Below are positions 1-8,172 of a stretch of 44,769 nucleotides of DNA, in pieces. The position numbers were made by a program, and so were the translations under genes. The number at the start of each line of letters is the position of its first letter. Positions within the stretch are counted from its first letter, which is position 1. Source of the DNA: a virus. The stretch covers positions 1 through 44,769 of IMG/VR virus record IMGVR_UViG_3300017605_000114. One strand, written 5' to 3'. The notes under the pieces are model-generated. The model was not told where the DNA came from. It saw only the letters and a program-made list of their open reading frames with translations, and ran no database searches.

Positions 1-276
1 GACGCTGGGTTCGTGAACCTGCTCTACCGTGGCGCTCCCGTCACGTTCGATGTCGCCCTCACGGCGATCTCGGGGTACACGTTCGACACCACGCCGATGT
101 ACTTCCTCAACTCCAGCCACCTCTGGATCGCCAAGGCGAACTCGACGTGGTTCTCGTCCACGGGCTTCATGCGGCCTCCGAACCAGGACGCCACGTACGC
201 ACAGATCCTGTGCTACGGGCAACTGGTGACGAACTGCCGCCGCCGACTCGGCAAGCTCACCGCCCGAACGGCCTGA
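1..276 (+). CDS. Major capsid protein, C-terminal fragment (gene cut by window edge)
   Basis: The window opens in frame inside the major capsid gene; 91 codons precede the TGA stop. The translation matches the C-terminus of the complete copy at 43792-44754 except for one residue (Ile instead of Thr, base 68). The stop is TGA here and TAA in the other copy. This is not a second gene: the next gene at 281 follows it just as a partial copy of that gene follows the full-length capsid gene at 44759. It fixes the gene order across the origin of numbering. Confidence 0.93.
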   Translation, partial: DAGFVNLLYRGAPVTFDVALTAISGYTFDTTPMYFLNSSHLWIAKANSTWFSSTGFMRPPNQDATYAQILCYGQLVTNCRRRLGKLTARTA

Positions 277-291
277 TCTCATGGCTGTCGC
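1..291. repeat. Left copy of the terminal overlap of a circular genome
   Basis: Bases 1-291 repeat 44479-44769 at a fixed offset of 44478 with 8 mismatches, at window positions 68, 165, 264, 275, 277, 279, 280 and 286. The repeat covers the 3' end of the capsid gene and the start of the next gene. The simplest reading is that the window is a circular or circularly permuted genome whose ends overlap. The mismatches, six of them in the last 28 bases, suggest that the two ends come from different strain variants rather than from an exact physical terminal repeat. Confidence 0.9.
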
Positions 292-640
292 AGACATCAG
301 CAAGAGTGCCCAGCACCAGATCGAGTCTCTCGTCCTGGGAACGGACACTCCAAGCACGGGCACTGCCCCGCTTACTGCTGGCACCGTAACGGTGACGGTA
401 CCCACGGGTACCGCCGCCGCGGCGAACGCCAGTGTGGCGTATCAGATCGCTGCCACAGTGACTGGCGTCAAGGTGGGCGACATCGTGCACATTTCGGCCC
501 CGACGGTCGCCCTCACGGGCGTGCTGGCAGTGTTCGCCAACGTGATCGCCAACGACGCGATCATGGTGACGTACCTGACCTCGGCGGGTTTCACCCCGAC
601 TGCCAAGACCCACAACTACGTGGTGTTCCGCCAGTCCTAA
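281..640 (+). CDS. Capsid decoration-like protein A
   Basis: A 119-residue protein rich in Ala, Thr and Val, encoded four bases after the capsid stop. Its N-terminus (KSAQHQIESLVLGT) and a central segment (VTGVKVGDIV) match the next protein at 693-1076, so the two are tandem paralogues. Position directly after the capsid gene, small size and beta-rich composition suggest a head decoration or stabilising protein that binds the capsid shell. That role is inferred from position; no named family was recognised. A hairpin follows the stop codon. Confidence 0.7.
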   Translation: MAVADISKSAQHQIESLVLGTDTPSTGTAPLTAGTVTVTVPTGTAAAANASVAYQIAATVTGVKVGDIVHISAPTVALTGVLAVFANVIANDAIMVTYLTSAGFTPTAKTHNYVVFRQS

Positions 641-650
641 TCCTTCACTG

Positions 651-670
651 GTGGGGGCTTCGGCCCCCAC
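651..670 (+). terminator. GC-rich TTCG hairpin between decoration genes
   Basis: Perfect 8-bp stem GTGGGGGC / GCCCCCAC around a TTCG tetraloop, 11 bases after the stop of the 281-640 gene. There is no U-tract, so it may tune expression by pausing, partial termination or 3'-end protection of the capsid transcript rather than fully terminate. Confidence 0.6.
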
Positions 671-692
671 CTACTGATCGGAGAAACACAGC

Positions 693-1076
693 ATGACCGC
701 AGCAACCACCACGAAGTCGGGCCAGCATCTCATCGAGAAGCTGGTCCTCGGCTTGCCCGTGGCAACGGGAGAGACGACCCTCCCCGTCAAGGGCATCCTC
801 AACTACGCAGGCGTCACCTCAGCCAACCCGACCGACTTCACGGCTGTCGCCAACGCGTCAGCCCTGACGACCGCCGACATCACCTGCACTGGTGTTGCCG
901 TGGGTGACGTAGTGATCGGGTTCGGGGTTGTGTCTGGCCTCGCCACCAACCAGTACGTCGTTGGCTGCTACGTCAGCGCCACCGACACCGTGCGTCTCAT
1001 CATCGGCAACCTGTTCAACTCGTCGGTCACCACGACCGCCGTGGTTGTGAACGTGCTTGTGGCGGACGTGACCTGA
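693..1076 (+). CDS. Capsid decoration-like protein B (paralogue of A)
   Basis: A 127-residue Ala/Thr/Val-rich protein with a start preceded by GGAG. It shares the N-terminal KS(G/A)QHxIExLVLG element and the central CTGVAVGDVV segment with the 281-640 protein, which shows tandem duplication followed by divergence. It overlaps the next gene as TGATG at 1074-1078. A virion decoration or head-stabilisation role is inferred from location and paralogy, not from a recognised domain. Confidence 0.68.
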   Translation: MTAATTTKSGQHLIEKLVLGLPVATGETTLPVKGILNYAGVTSANPTDFTAVANASALTTADITCTGVAVGDVVIGFGVVSGLATNQYVVGCYVSATDTVRLIIGNLFNSSVTTTAVVVNVLVADVT

Positions 1077-1495
1077 TGGCTACGACCTGGGCCGCTTCGG
1101 CTCCCGACACTGCAGCGCAGAAGTACGTCCAGCAAGCTGGACTCGGCTCTGGCTACGGCGCTCCCACCACTTCGGTGGCTGTCGACCTCAAGTGGCCTGG
1201 CAACAAGCGTGCCAAGCTGACGAAGCTGACAGCGACGGGTACCTACTCGACGGGTGGTGACGCAGTCACCGCGTCCGACGTGGGCTTGTCGGAGATTCAC
1301 GCAGCGTTCCTCGTGGACGCTGCGCTCACCAACGTCACGCCCGTCATCGACGCTACGGCGTCGTCGGGCACTCCTGCCTTCCTCGTGTCGGCTGGCGTCA
1401 GCACGAAGATCCAATACTTCGATGACGGCGTCGAGACGGCGGCGGGTGCAACCCTCACGGGTGACAGCTTCCACGTCGTCCTCGTGGGCGTCTGA
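1076..1495 (+). CDS. Putative head or neck structural protein
   Basis: A 139-residue protein starting in a TGATG overlap with the previous gene. It is rich in Thr, Ala, Val and Gly, with alternating beta-type patterns and no signal peptide or membrane segment. It lies in the string of small structural genes between capsid and connector, so a virion component is likely. I do not recognise the family; it could be a third decoration-type protein of similar fold, though without clear sequence identity to the two before it. Confidence 0.62.
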   Translation: MATTWAASAPDTAAQKYVQQAGLGSGYGAPTTSVAVDLKWPGNKRAKLTKLTATGTYSTGGDAVTASDVGLSEIHAAFLVDAALTNVTPVIDATASSGTPAFLVSAGVSTKIQYFDDGVETAAGATLTGDSFHVVLVGV

Positions 1496-1541
1496 TGCGT
1501 CATCCGTACGCTGGGCCGCGTCCAGGCAACTAGGAGGCATC

Positions 1542-1682
1542 ATGGGCAAGCGCAAGAAGGTCGAAGTCGAAGAGGCAGCCCCCGAGGTTGTCGAAGAGGT
1601 CGAGGCCGTCGAGGACGAGATCGTCTGGATGGACTCGGCTACTGGCCACAAGCGCGGGGTCGATGACCCCGACCCGAAGTAA
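1542..1682 (+). CDS. Small acidic protein with basic N-terminus
   Basis: A 46-residue protein with a strong ribosome-binding site (AGGAGG, 1532-1537) before ATG 1542. It begins MGKRKKVEVEEAAPE, continues as a Glu-rich helix and ends with a polar tail. The stop overlaps the next start as TAATG. Such short charged proteins are common in head gene clusters. No function can be assigned. Confidence 0.7.
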   Translation: MGKRKKVEVEEAAPEVVEEVEAVEDEIVWMDSATGHKRGVDDPDPK

Positions 1683-1963
1683 TGCCCGAACCCGCAGGCC
1701 CGCGCGTCAACGCGATGGTGGTCGGCGTCGAGGGCGCACGTCCGTATCTGCCTGGGCAGGGTAACCTGCCCGCAGATGCAGTGGGCGTGGTGTACGGCGT
1801 TCACGGCAACGGGGACGCCATCAGGTACGTGTCGGATGCGCCGTACGAGGTCCCGTACAAGGAACGTGACCTCTGCATCGGTACCCGCACAGACGGATCG
1901 GCCTGCAAGGCGAAGCAGTCGCCTGGCCATCTCCACTGCGCGCGGCACCTCGAACAGGAGTAA
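1682..1963 (+). CDS. Small zinc-binding-like protein in head-tail cluster
   Basis: A 93-residue protein starting in a TAATG overlap. Its C-terminal third has a Cys/His arrangement (C-x9-C near residues 65-75, then HLHCARH) typical of small treble-clef or zinc-ribbon proteins. The N-terminal half is Gly/Pro/Val-rich. It sits between the small head genes and the connector gene; structural or regulatory roles are both possible. Metal binding is inferred from the Cys/His spacing only. Confidence 0.65.
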   Translation: MPEPAGPRVNAMVVGVEGARPYLPGQGNLPADAVGVVYGVHGNGDAIRYVSDAPYEVPYKERDLCIGTRTDGSACKAKQSPGHLHCARHLEQE

Positions 1964-1966
1964 CCC

Positions 1967-2665
1967 GTGCTGGTGTCTGCGATTCTGACGCAGATTCGCA
2001 CTGCGTTGGACTCGGATTCCACCGAGCTTCCTGACGCTGCGTGCATCTACTGGATCAACGAGGCTGAGGCCCGTTGCTACCAGGCGTTGAAGGACTCGTC
2101 GTTCTTCCGCTCGTCGTTTACTGCTACGTCCTCCACGTCTACCGCGATCTTGACGGTGACGACGGTGACGGAGCCGACAGCGATCATCGGCCCGCAGTGG
2201 GAAGTGGTCCCCATCGACCATGAGACTGCGCTGCGTATCTGGCCGCTCAACGCGAGCCCGACCTCGTCGGGCCGCACCACTGGCACGCCGACGCACTGGT
2301 CGGTCGACTACTCCAGCGGGGCTGCGCAGGTCTTCCTCTGGCCGTCTCCGACGGCCGCCGAGTCGTACATCGTGAAGGGCTACCGCGCCTACACGCCGAT
2401 CACGGCGGGCGGCGACACGCCTGACTTCCCGACGAGCGTCCAGTTCCTGCTGGGCGAGTACGCGTGCGCGAAGGCGTACGTGCTACAACAGGACGCCACG
2501 ATGGCGCAGTTGGTCATGGCTCGCTTCGAGGGCGAACTCGACATCATCCAGCGCCAGTTGAACCGCACGAGCGGTGCCAACCGCTTCGTGCTGGGCGGGG
2601 ATCGCAGCGGCGACGGGCCTGGGTACAAGTACCCCGACGGCCGCCTTCGCATGCCGTGGGAGTAG
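1967..2665 (+). CDS. Head-to-tail connector / tail tubular A-like protein
   Basis: A 232-residue protein with GTG start 1967 preceded by AGGAG. The N-terminal part (ILTQIRTALDSDSTELPDA, then an Asn-Glu-Ala-rich helix) resembles adaptor proteins that dock on the portal and open the tail. A Trp/Pro-rich middle and a helical C-terminal part follow. Its place just before a beta-propeller-like tail protein matches the gp11-gp12 pair of T7-like podoviruses. The family assignment rests on size, position and overall pattern, so it remains an inference. Confidence 0.6.
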   Translation: MLVSAILTQIRTALDSDSTELPDAACIYWINEAEARCYQALKDSSFFRSSFTATSSTSTAILTVTTVTEPTAIIGPQWEVVPIDHETALRIWPLNASPTSSGRTTGTPTHWSVDYSSGAAQVFLWPSPTAAESYIVKGYRAYTPITAGGDTPDFPTSVQFLLGEYACAKAYVLQQDATMAQLVMARFEGELDIIQRQLNRTSGANRFVLGGDRSGDGPGYKYPDGRLRMPWE

Positions 2666-2671
2666 GTCGGC

Positions 2672-4351
2672 ATGCCGATCATCCCCACACCACCGATCCA
2701 GGGCTCGCCTCCGCCGATCTCGTCGGCGTTCTTGCGCGATTTCACTGGCGGCATCAACCTGTCTGCCGACGACCTGCAGCTTCCGAAGAACCAGTTCGCT
2801 GACGCGCTAGACATCGACCCCGACGTGAAGGGCGGATTCGTCCGCCGCTCGTCGTTCCGCTCGCTGGGCAACGCGGGCACGACGACTGACGCGTCGAAGC
2901 CCGTCAAGTTCTTGTACCACTATCAGAACGACACCGACAATGGTTACATTCTGATGGGCAACACGGACGGTACGCACGACCGCTTGGCGACGTGGAACTC
3001 GGCCGCCATCACGGACGGCGGAGCGCGCACGGCGCTACTCACATTCACGACGGACGCTGACACGACGTTGAGCTACCGCTGGTCGGCGGCGCTGATGGCG
3101 CGCGCCACCACGGTGACGGAGCAGTACCTGTACATCCACAGGGACTACCTGACTCCGACGCAGACGTTCCAGACCGACGGCACACTGCACGCCGAGTTGA
3201 CGGACGCGTTCGGCAACTACAACGACAACCTGGCTGCGCCTGCGGGCGGCAAGTCTCCGAAGGCGAGCCTCGTGTGCGCGCACGGCTCGTACCTGTTCCA
3301 CGCTGACGTGCGTGAGAACTCGGTGCGGCACCCCGCACGCATTCGCTGGTCACACCCTGGCCAGCCTGGCGACTACCGCACGAACGACTTCATCGACGTG
3401 GGCGAGGGCCAGGACAACGACCGCATCGTTGCGATGGTGAGTGCGCAGGGCCGCCTGTTCATGTTCAAGCACCACTCGGTGTGGGTGCTGGATGGCTACT
3501 CGACCGAGACGTACGCGATCACGAAGATCGCTGACGGCGTCGGCATCCCCAACAAGGCGTGTGCTGCGGGCTACCTCGACGGCGTGGTGTTCTTCGATGA
3601 GGCCGTCGGCGTTATGAAGATCACGCCGATGAACAAGGGCTGGAAAGTCGAGGACATGTTCTCGAACATCTCCAGGGCGATGGATGATGGTCGACTGACT
3701 GACTCGCGTAACGTCACGCTGACTACGTGCGGCACGAAGATTGCCGTGAGCGGGATGAAGTGGCAGGGTGCGACTCGCACGAACCGTACGTTCATCCACG
3801 ACGAGAACGTGGGCGACGGGTGGTGGGTCTACTCTGTTGGCTTCTCGTACCTTGCGACGTTCACGGGGTCTGCGGGCCGCCACTTTATCATGGGCGCTGG
3901 CCCGTTCACGAACGAGGGTGGTGCGAGCACCACCTATCAGAACTTCCTGGCGATCCAGCAGGTCCTGTCCACCGACGTGGACGACCGCTTCGATGCAACG
4001 AACGAGGTCAACTACAACGGGTACCTGTTCACGTCCTGGGTCGATGGCGGGGACCCTGCCCGCAAGAAGCGGTTCCGCCGCTTCTCGCTGACGTTCGACG
4101 CGATGGCAACGAACAAGAGCTTCACGGTGAATGCGTACCGCAACTGGAGCGTGGACATCCCGCCCGTGCGTACGTTCACGGTGGCGGGGCTGGGCACTGC
4201 CACGCCTGGTATCGCTGGGCAGCAGAACAACGTGCGTGGTGGAGCAATGGGCACCGCGTATAGCGCGGCGTTGAAGATCACGGGTCCGAACGATGTAGCG
4301 TGGGGAGTCAACCAGGTCACGTTCCGCTTCGTGCCTAAGCGGGTGACGTAG
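2672..4351 (+). CDS. Podoviral tail tubular / nozzle protein (beta-propeller type)
   Basis: A 559-residue protein. The opening FTGGINLSADDLQLPKNQF and the segment that follows are typical of podoviral tail tubular B/stabilisation proteins, which form the tail nozzle after the adaptor ring. Repeated beta-strand segments with GRLFMFKHHSVWVLDG and DGVVFFDEAVGVMKI are consistent with propeller blades. It overlaps the next gene as TAGTG at 4349-4353. There is no signal peptide or membrane segment. The structural tail role is well supported by position and family pattern; the exact fold is inferred. Confidence 0.75.
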   Translation: MPIIPTPPIQGSPPPISSAFLRDFTGGINLSADDLQLPKNQFADALDIDPDVKGGFVRRSSFRSLGNAGTTTDASKPVKFLYHYQNDTDNGYILMGNTDGTHDRLATWNSAAITDGGARTALLTFTTDADTTLSYRWSAALMARATTVTEQYLYIHRDYLTPTQTFQTDGTLHAELTDAFGNYNDNLAAPAGGKSPKASLVCAHGSYLFHADVRENSVRHPARIRWSHPGQPGDYRTNDFIDVGEGQDNDRIVAMVSAQGRLFMFKHHSVWVLDGYSTETYAITKIADGVGIPNKACAAGYLDGVVFFDEAVGVMKITPMNKGWKVEDMFSNISRAMDDGRLTDSRNVTLTTCGTKIAVSGMKWQGATRTNRTFIHDENVGDGWWVYSVGFSYLATFTGSAGRHFIMGAGPFTNEGGASTTYQNFLAIQQVLSTDVDDRFDATNEVNYNGYLFTSWVDGGDPARKKRFRRFSLTFDAMATNKSFTVNAYRNWSVDIPPVRTFTVAGLGTATPGIAGQQNNVRGGAMGTAYSAALKITGPNDVAWGVNQVTFRFVPKRVT

Positions 4352-6210
4352 TGGACCCGAATGCGAACTGGAAGATCCTCCACTTCTCGGACGGTGAGTT
4401 CAAGTTCGTATCGAAGCGTGACATGTCGAACATGCCGTTCGTGGTGGTTGCCTCGGACGGCACTGGCGACTACACGAGCATCAAGGATGCTATCGACGCT
4501 GCGCCGTCGAGTCTGACGGTTCCGACGTGGATCGTCGTCAAGGAGTCTTCGACTACATACGACGACTCCGCCGCTGGCGGCATCGAACTCTTCGGCAAGG
4601 CCATCGTCGTCATGTCTGGCTCCGCTCAGACGTTCGATGAGGTCGGCAACGTCGGCACGCAGGCCGCGCCGCTGTGGAGTATCGGCACGCAGGGCTTCAA
4701 GTCGACTGGTGGTACTGGCTACATCAACCTGATCGGCATGAACATCACTAGTAGTGGTTCTGCCATCTGCAACCAGACGAACCCGCCGACGATCTTTGCT
4801 GAGAACTGCACGCTAGAGGCGATCTTCGGCACGGGCATGGCGTTCTTTCACGCTCGCCAGTGCAAGATCCAGACGGTCTTCTCTGCCACCATCGGCGTGA
4901 ACTCGGCTGCCAACAACCTCGTCATGGAGGATTGCGAGATCACGAGTGTGTTGATGGCGAACGGCATCACCGTGAACCTCAACGTCAACCCCATCAACTG
5001 GATGTTCAAGCGATGCAACATCAACCAGGGCTCAGCGTCTGCTGCATTCCAGTTCGGTGCCACTGCCATCAGTGCCAACTACATCCTTGAGTTCTCGAAG
5101 TGCAAGCTGCAGTCCACGACGGGCGTCATCACCTTCACGACTCCACGCACGCTGAACCGCATCTCAATCACCGACTGCTGGGGTGACATCGCTGGGCTCA
5201 CGTTCGCTTTCGGCTCGTCGGGTGCAGCGTCTGTCAACCTGGCAGGCAACAACCTGTCGCTGACGGCGATCATCTCGACGGAATCGGTCGGCGCACAGAA
5301 CAACGTGCTGGAGATCCAGGGCATCTACAAGTCGATTGCGACGGCGACGGACGCCACGCACATTGACGCCACGCTGAACCAGCGGGGCATCTCTTCGGGC
5401 ACGGCTCTGACGATCACGGGCGACTACTGCCTGGCTACGGTCAACGTGATCCCTGGCACGACCACGACGGGTGTGTCGTTGGGTGCTGCATCCAACAACA
5501 ACGTGGTGGTCGCACCGAACATCCCGAACTGCGCTACACCGTCGAGCGACAGCGGTACGGCGAACCGCATCATCACGGCGACGGCCGATGGGTTCTCCCT
5601 CACGAAGACGTTGACGAATGCCCACATTTTCGTGGGCAACGGCTCGAACGTGGCTACCGACGTGGCGGTCACGGGCGACGTGACGATCAGCAACGCTGGC
5701 GTCACGACGATCAAGAACGACGTGGCTCTCGCTGGGAACCCGACGACGACCACGCAGACGGCGGGCAACAACTCCACGAGGATCGCCACAACAGCGTACG
5801 TGGACCAGTCGTTCGTGTCGGGCGCGTGGACGGGCTACACGCCCGTCATCACGCAGAGCGGCACGGTGACGTTCACCACGAGCTACGCCAAGAGTGTGAC
5901 GAATGGCAAGATGCGGACGGTGTCCGTGCTGCTGGCCGTCACGGGGTCGGGCACGACCAACAACAAGATCACGGTGACGCTACCCGCTGGTGCTACCACG
6001 GGCATCGCCAACCAGGTGTACGGGCACGGCCAGGTGACCCTGGCTGGCACCGTGTACGGCGTCACGGTGCGGGAGGACTCGAACGGTGCAGCCACCGTCC
6101 ACTTCTCGCGGGACGACACCAACCCGACCGACACCCTGGGCAAGGACCCGAATGCGGCCCTGGCCTCGGGCGACTCGATCTCCTTCACAATCGTCTACGA
6201 ACTGACCTAA
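4351..6210 (+). CDS. Tail fibre/spike with pectin-lyase-like beta-helix
   Basis: A 619-residue protein with GTG start overlapping the previous TAG. After a short N-terminal virion-binding segment, residues about 30-60 (VVVASDGTGDYTSIKDAIDAA) are the classic entry to a right-handed parallel beta-helix. The following Asn/Cys-rich repeats fit its rungs. Near residue 470 is the fibre-type TTTTQTAGNNSTRIATTAYVD segment. The last 130 residues (from WTGYTPVITQ, about 490) are a beta-rich tip that resembles the C-terminus of the 41316-42323 protein. Likely the host-recognition fibre; enzymatic depolymerase activity cannot be judged. Confidence 0.78.
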   Translation: MDPNANWKILHFSDGEFKFVSKRDMSNMPFVVVASDGTGDYTSIKDAIDAAPSSLTVPTWIVVKESSTTYDDSAAGGIELFGKAIVVMSGSAQTFDEVGNVGTQAAPLWSIGTQGFKSTGGTGYINLIGMNITSSGSAICNQTNPPTIFAENCTLEAIFGTGMAFFHARQCKIQTVFSATIGVNSAANNLVMEDCEITSVLMANGITVNLNVNPINWMFKRCNINQGSASAAFQFGATAISANYILEFSKCKLQSTTGVITFTTPRTLNRISITDCWGDIAGLTFAFGSSGAASVNLAGNNLSLTAIISTESVGAQNNVLEIQGIYKSIATATDATHIDATLNQRGISSGTALTITGDYCLATVNVIPGTTTTGVSLGAASNNNVVVAPNIPNCATPSSDSGTANRIITATADGFSLTKTLTNAHIFVGNGSNVATDVAVTGDVTISNAGVTTIKNDVALAGNPTTTTQTAGNNSTRIATTAYVDQSFVSGAWTGYTPVITQSGTVTFTTSYAKSVTNGKMRTVSVLLAVTGSGTTNNKITVTLPAGATTGIANQVYGHGQVTLAGTVYGVTVREDSNGAATVHFSRDDTNPTDTLGKDPNAALASGDSISFTIVYELT

Positions 6211-6233
6211 CGGGACGAAAAGGACCTCCTAGT

Positions 6234-6803
6234 ATGGCCTACAATGGCGTGCCGACCTGGGCACTCACCCCCCGCCAGCGGATCGCACAACTCCAGCCGT
6301 GGCAGCGGACGGCCTTCCGCAACTACATCGCTGGGGCTGCTGCCAAGCCTGTCACCCCTCCTGCTCCTGCCCCGCAAGCGGGTGCGACGTTCGTTCTGCC
6401 TGGCTCTGCCGAGGCAGAGTTCGGCGCGCAGCGCAGCAACATCGGTGAGACGTACACCGAAGAGACGGCGGCCAACCAGTACGCCCTGGCGAATGCGCAG
6501 CTTGCGCACCAGCGGGACATCCGTGACCAGGCAGACCAGTACGAGCAGACTCGTGGATCGTTCGCCCAGCCCTACTTCGCCCGCGGCCTTGGGGCCAGCG
6601 GGATCTACCGAGGTGACCTCGCTCACCTCGTGCAGATGCGGCAGCGGCAGATGAACGACACTCGCACCGACTACACCCGCCAGGTGGCGGGCTTGCGGCT
6701 GAGCCGTGAGGGCATCGAGCGCCGACGGGCGCTCGCTCTCGCCAACCTGCGCATGAAGCACCAGGCGGCTCTCGGTGACGCCGCAGCCAGGAGCATCAGG
6801 TAA
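6234..6803 (+). CDS. Internal virion protein (small)
   Basis: A 189-residue protein. ATG 6234 (MAYNGVPTWALTPRQR) is chosen because AAAAGGA lies upstream at 6218-6224; longer in-frame extension would run inside the fibre gene. A Pro/Ala linker near residues 38-50 leads into a long Gln/Arg-rich helical region. It overlaps the next gene as TAATG. It is the first of three consecutive genes in the position of T7 gp14-gp16 ejection proteins. Role inferred from position and helical composition. Confidence 0.68.
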   Translation: MAYNGVPTWALTPRQRIAQLQPWQRTAFRNYIAGAAAKPVTPPAPAPQAGATFVLPGSAEAEFGAQRSNIGETYTEETAANQYALANAQLAHQRDIRDQADQYEQTRGSFAQPYFARGLGASGIYRGDLAHLVQMRQRQMNDTRTDYTRQVAGLRLSREGIERRRALALANLRMKHQAALGDAAARSIR

Positions 6804-8170
6804 TGGGCACGGGCAGCACTCGCAAGCGCAGCATCCAGCGGTCACGGTACGAGAACTACCGCGCTGGCAACTTCACCCCGTCGGCAGCGCCGACCTCGGG
6901 TCCCCTGACGACGAGTCAGTTGGACGCTCGCTATGCGGGTGGGGGGACAGGCACGTTCGAGTTGGACCCTCAGGGCAACTGGCGGCCCGTGGCCGACCCG
7001 CGTATCTCGCTGGGTGGCGGCGGGATGTTCGGCCCCGCAGGGCAGGGGCGCATTGCGAACCCGAAGCCGAACCCCGAGCCGAGGCTGCCCACCGACGTGG
7101 GCATCGAGGCAGGGCGACGTGAGGCGCTGCTTGGCGCGCTGCACGGCAGGCAGGGTCCTGGCGCTGGCGCTGGTAGTGGCAGGCTGGGGCTGGAGGCACA
7201 GTTCAACCAGTTGTACGGCGACCCGACGGCGGACATCCGTAAGGCGTACGCCGATCAGGAAGCAGCGATCAACAAGCAGTACGACGCCATGTTGGGCCGA
7301 CTCGGCAACGAGCACGGTGCGGCCGAACGGGGCGTCCGTGCGGAGGGTGCACAACTGCAGACTGCGCTCACGGCGATTGGCGCTGACGCTACCGCCGCGC
7401 TCTCACAGTCGAACCGCCAGATCGACCAGGACTACGCGAAGGCCCTCAAGGGTGTGAACGCGGACTATAAGCCTGGTGCTCGTGACTTGGCGGCGCAGGG
7501 CGCGGGTGGCGCTGGCCTCAAGGCAGAGGCAGCGGCTGGCCGCGCTGACTTGCGGGAGGCGCACGTCGCTGACTCTGCTCTCGGGCAGCGGTACCAGCAG
7601 ATGTTGTCGCAGGAGATCAACAACCGCCAGGCGACTGGCGCTACGGTCACGACGGCGAACGTCCAGGACCTCGCGCGCATTCTGCAGCAGGCCCGTGACA
7701 CCACGAGCACAGACCGTTTGGCGGCGGTCGCTAAGGTCGAAGCCAACATGGCGGGCGACTTGGCGCAAGCGAATAACGCCAAGCGCCAAGCGAAGTACAG
7801 CTTCTTCCTCGACGTGCTCAAGAGCGGTGGCTCCCTCGGCAAGGCTGGCCTCAAGGTCGCCACGCCTGGCACCATCAACTCTGCGATCCGCACGCTCAAG
7901 TCGGGCAACATCGACTACTCGGCATCGTTCGGTGGTCTGTCGAAGTCGAAGAACCCTGACGAGATTGCGCTGGGCCAGAAGTACGAAGAGAGTCTGCTCA
8001 ACAAGACGCGGACAGCCCAGCAGATTTGGGCCGAGTGGCAGGCCAATCCCAACCGCGCGGACATGCCGTTGCTAGGTGACGCGATCATGCAGTTGGTCGG
8101 TTACGCGCAGGCCCTCCAGGTCAGTCCCACCGCGCTCAAGAAGTACCTGCGTGAGCGGGGCTTGAAGTAA
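6803..8170 (+). CDS. Internal virion protein (medium)
   Basis: A 455-residue protein starting in a TAATG overlap. The N-terminal 130 residues are Gly/Pro-rich and flexible. Residues about 140-330 are strongly helical and Ala/Gln/Lys-rich, with coiled-coil-like character. The C-terminal part contains KLxKLSGGSLGKAG-type helices ending in KKYLRERGLK. It sits between a small helical protein and the giant virion protein, as in podoviral ejection protein clusters. No enzymatic motif was recognised. Confidence 0.66.
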   Translation: MGTGSTRKRSIQRSRYENYRAGNFTPSAAPTSGPLTTSQLDARYAGGGTGTFELDPQGNWRPVADPRISLGGGGMFGPAGQGRIANPKPNPEPRLPTDVGIEAGRREALLGALHGRQGPGAGAGSGRLGLEAQFNQLYGDPTADIRKAYADQEAAINKQYDAMLGRLGNEHGAAERGVRAEGAQLQTALTAIGADATAALSQSNRQIDQDYAKALKGVNADYKPGARDLAAQGAGGAGLKAEAAAGRADLREAHVADSALGQRYQQMLSQEINNRQATGATVTTANVQDLARILQQARDTTSTDRLAAVAKVEANMAGDLAQANNAKRQAKYSFFLDVLKSGGSLGKAGLKVATPGTINSAIRTLKSGNIDYSASFGGLSKSKNPDEIALGQKYEESLLNKTRTAQQIWAEWQANPNRADMPLLGDAIMQLVGYAQALQVSPTALKKYLRERGLK

Positions 8171-8172
8171 TC

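Noticed and set aside
968-2296. 442-codon minus-strand frame over decoration and connector genes
   Set aside because: Overlaps five well-placed plus-strand genes with good start sites; composition is shadow-like.
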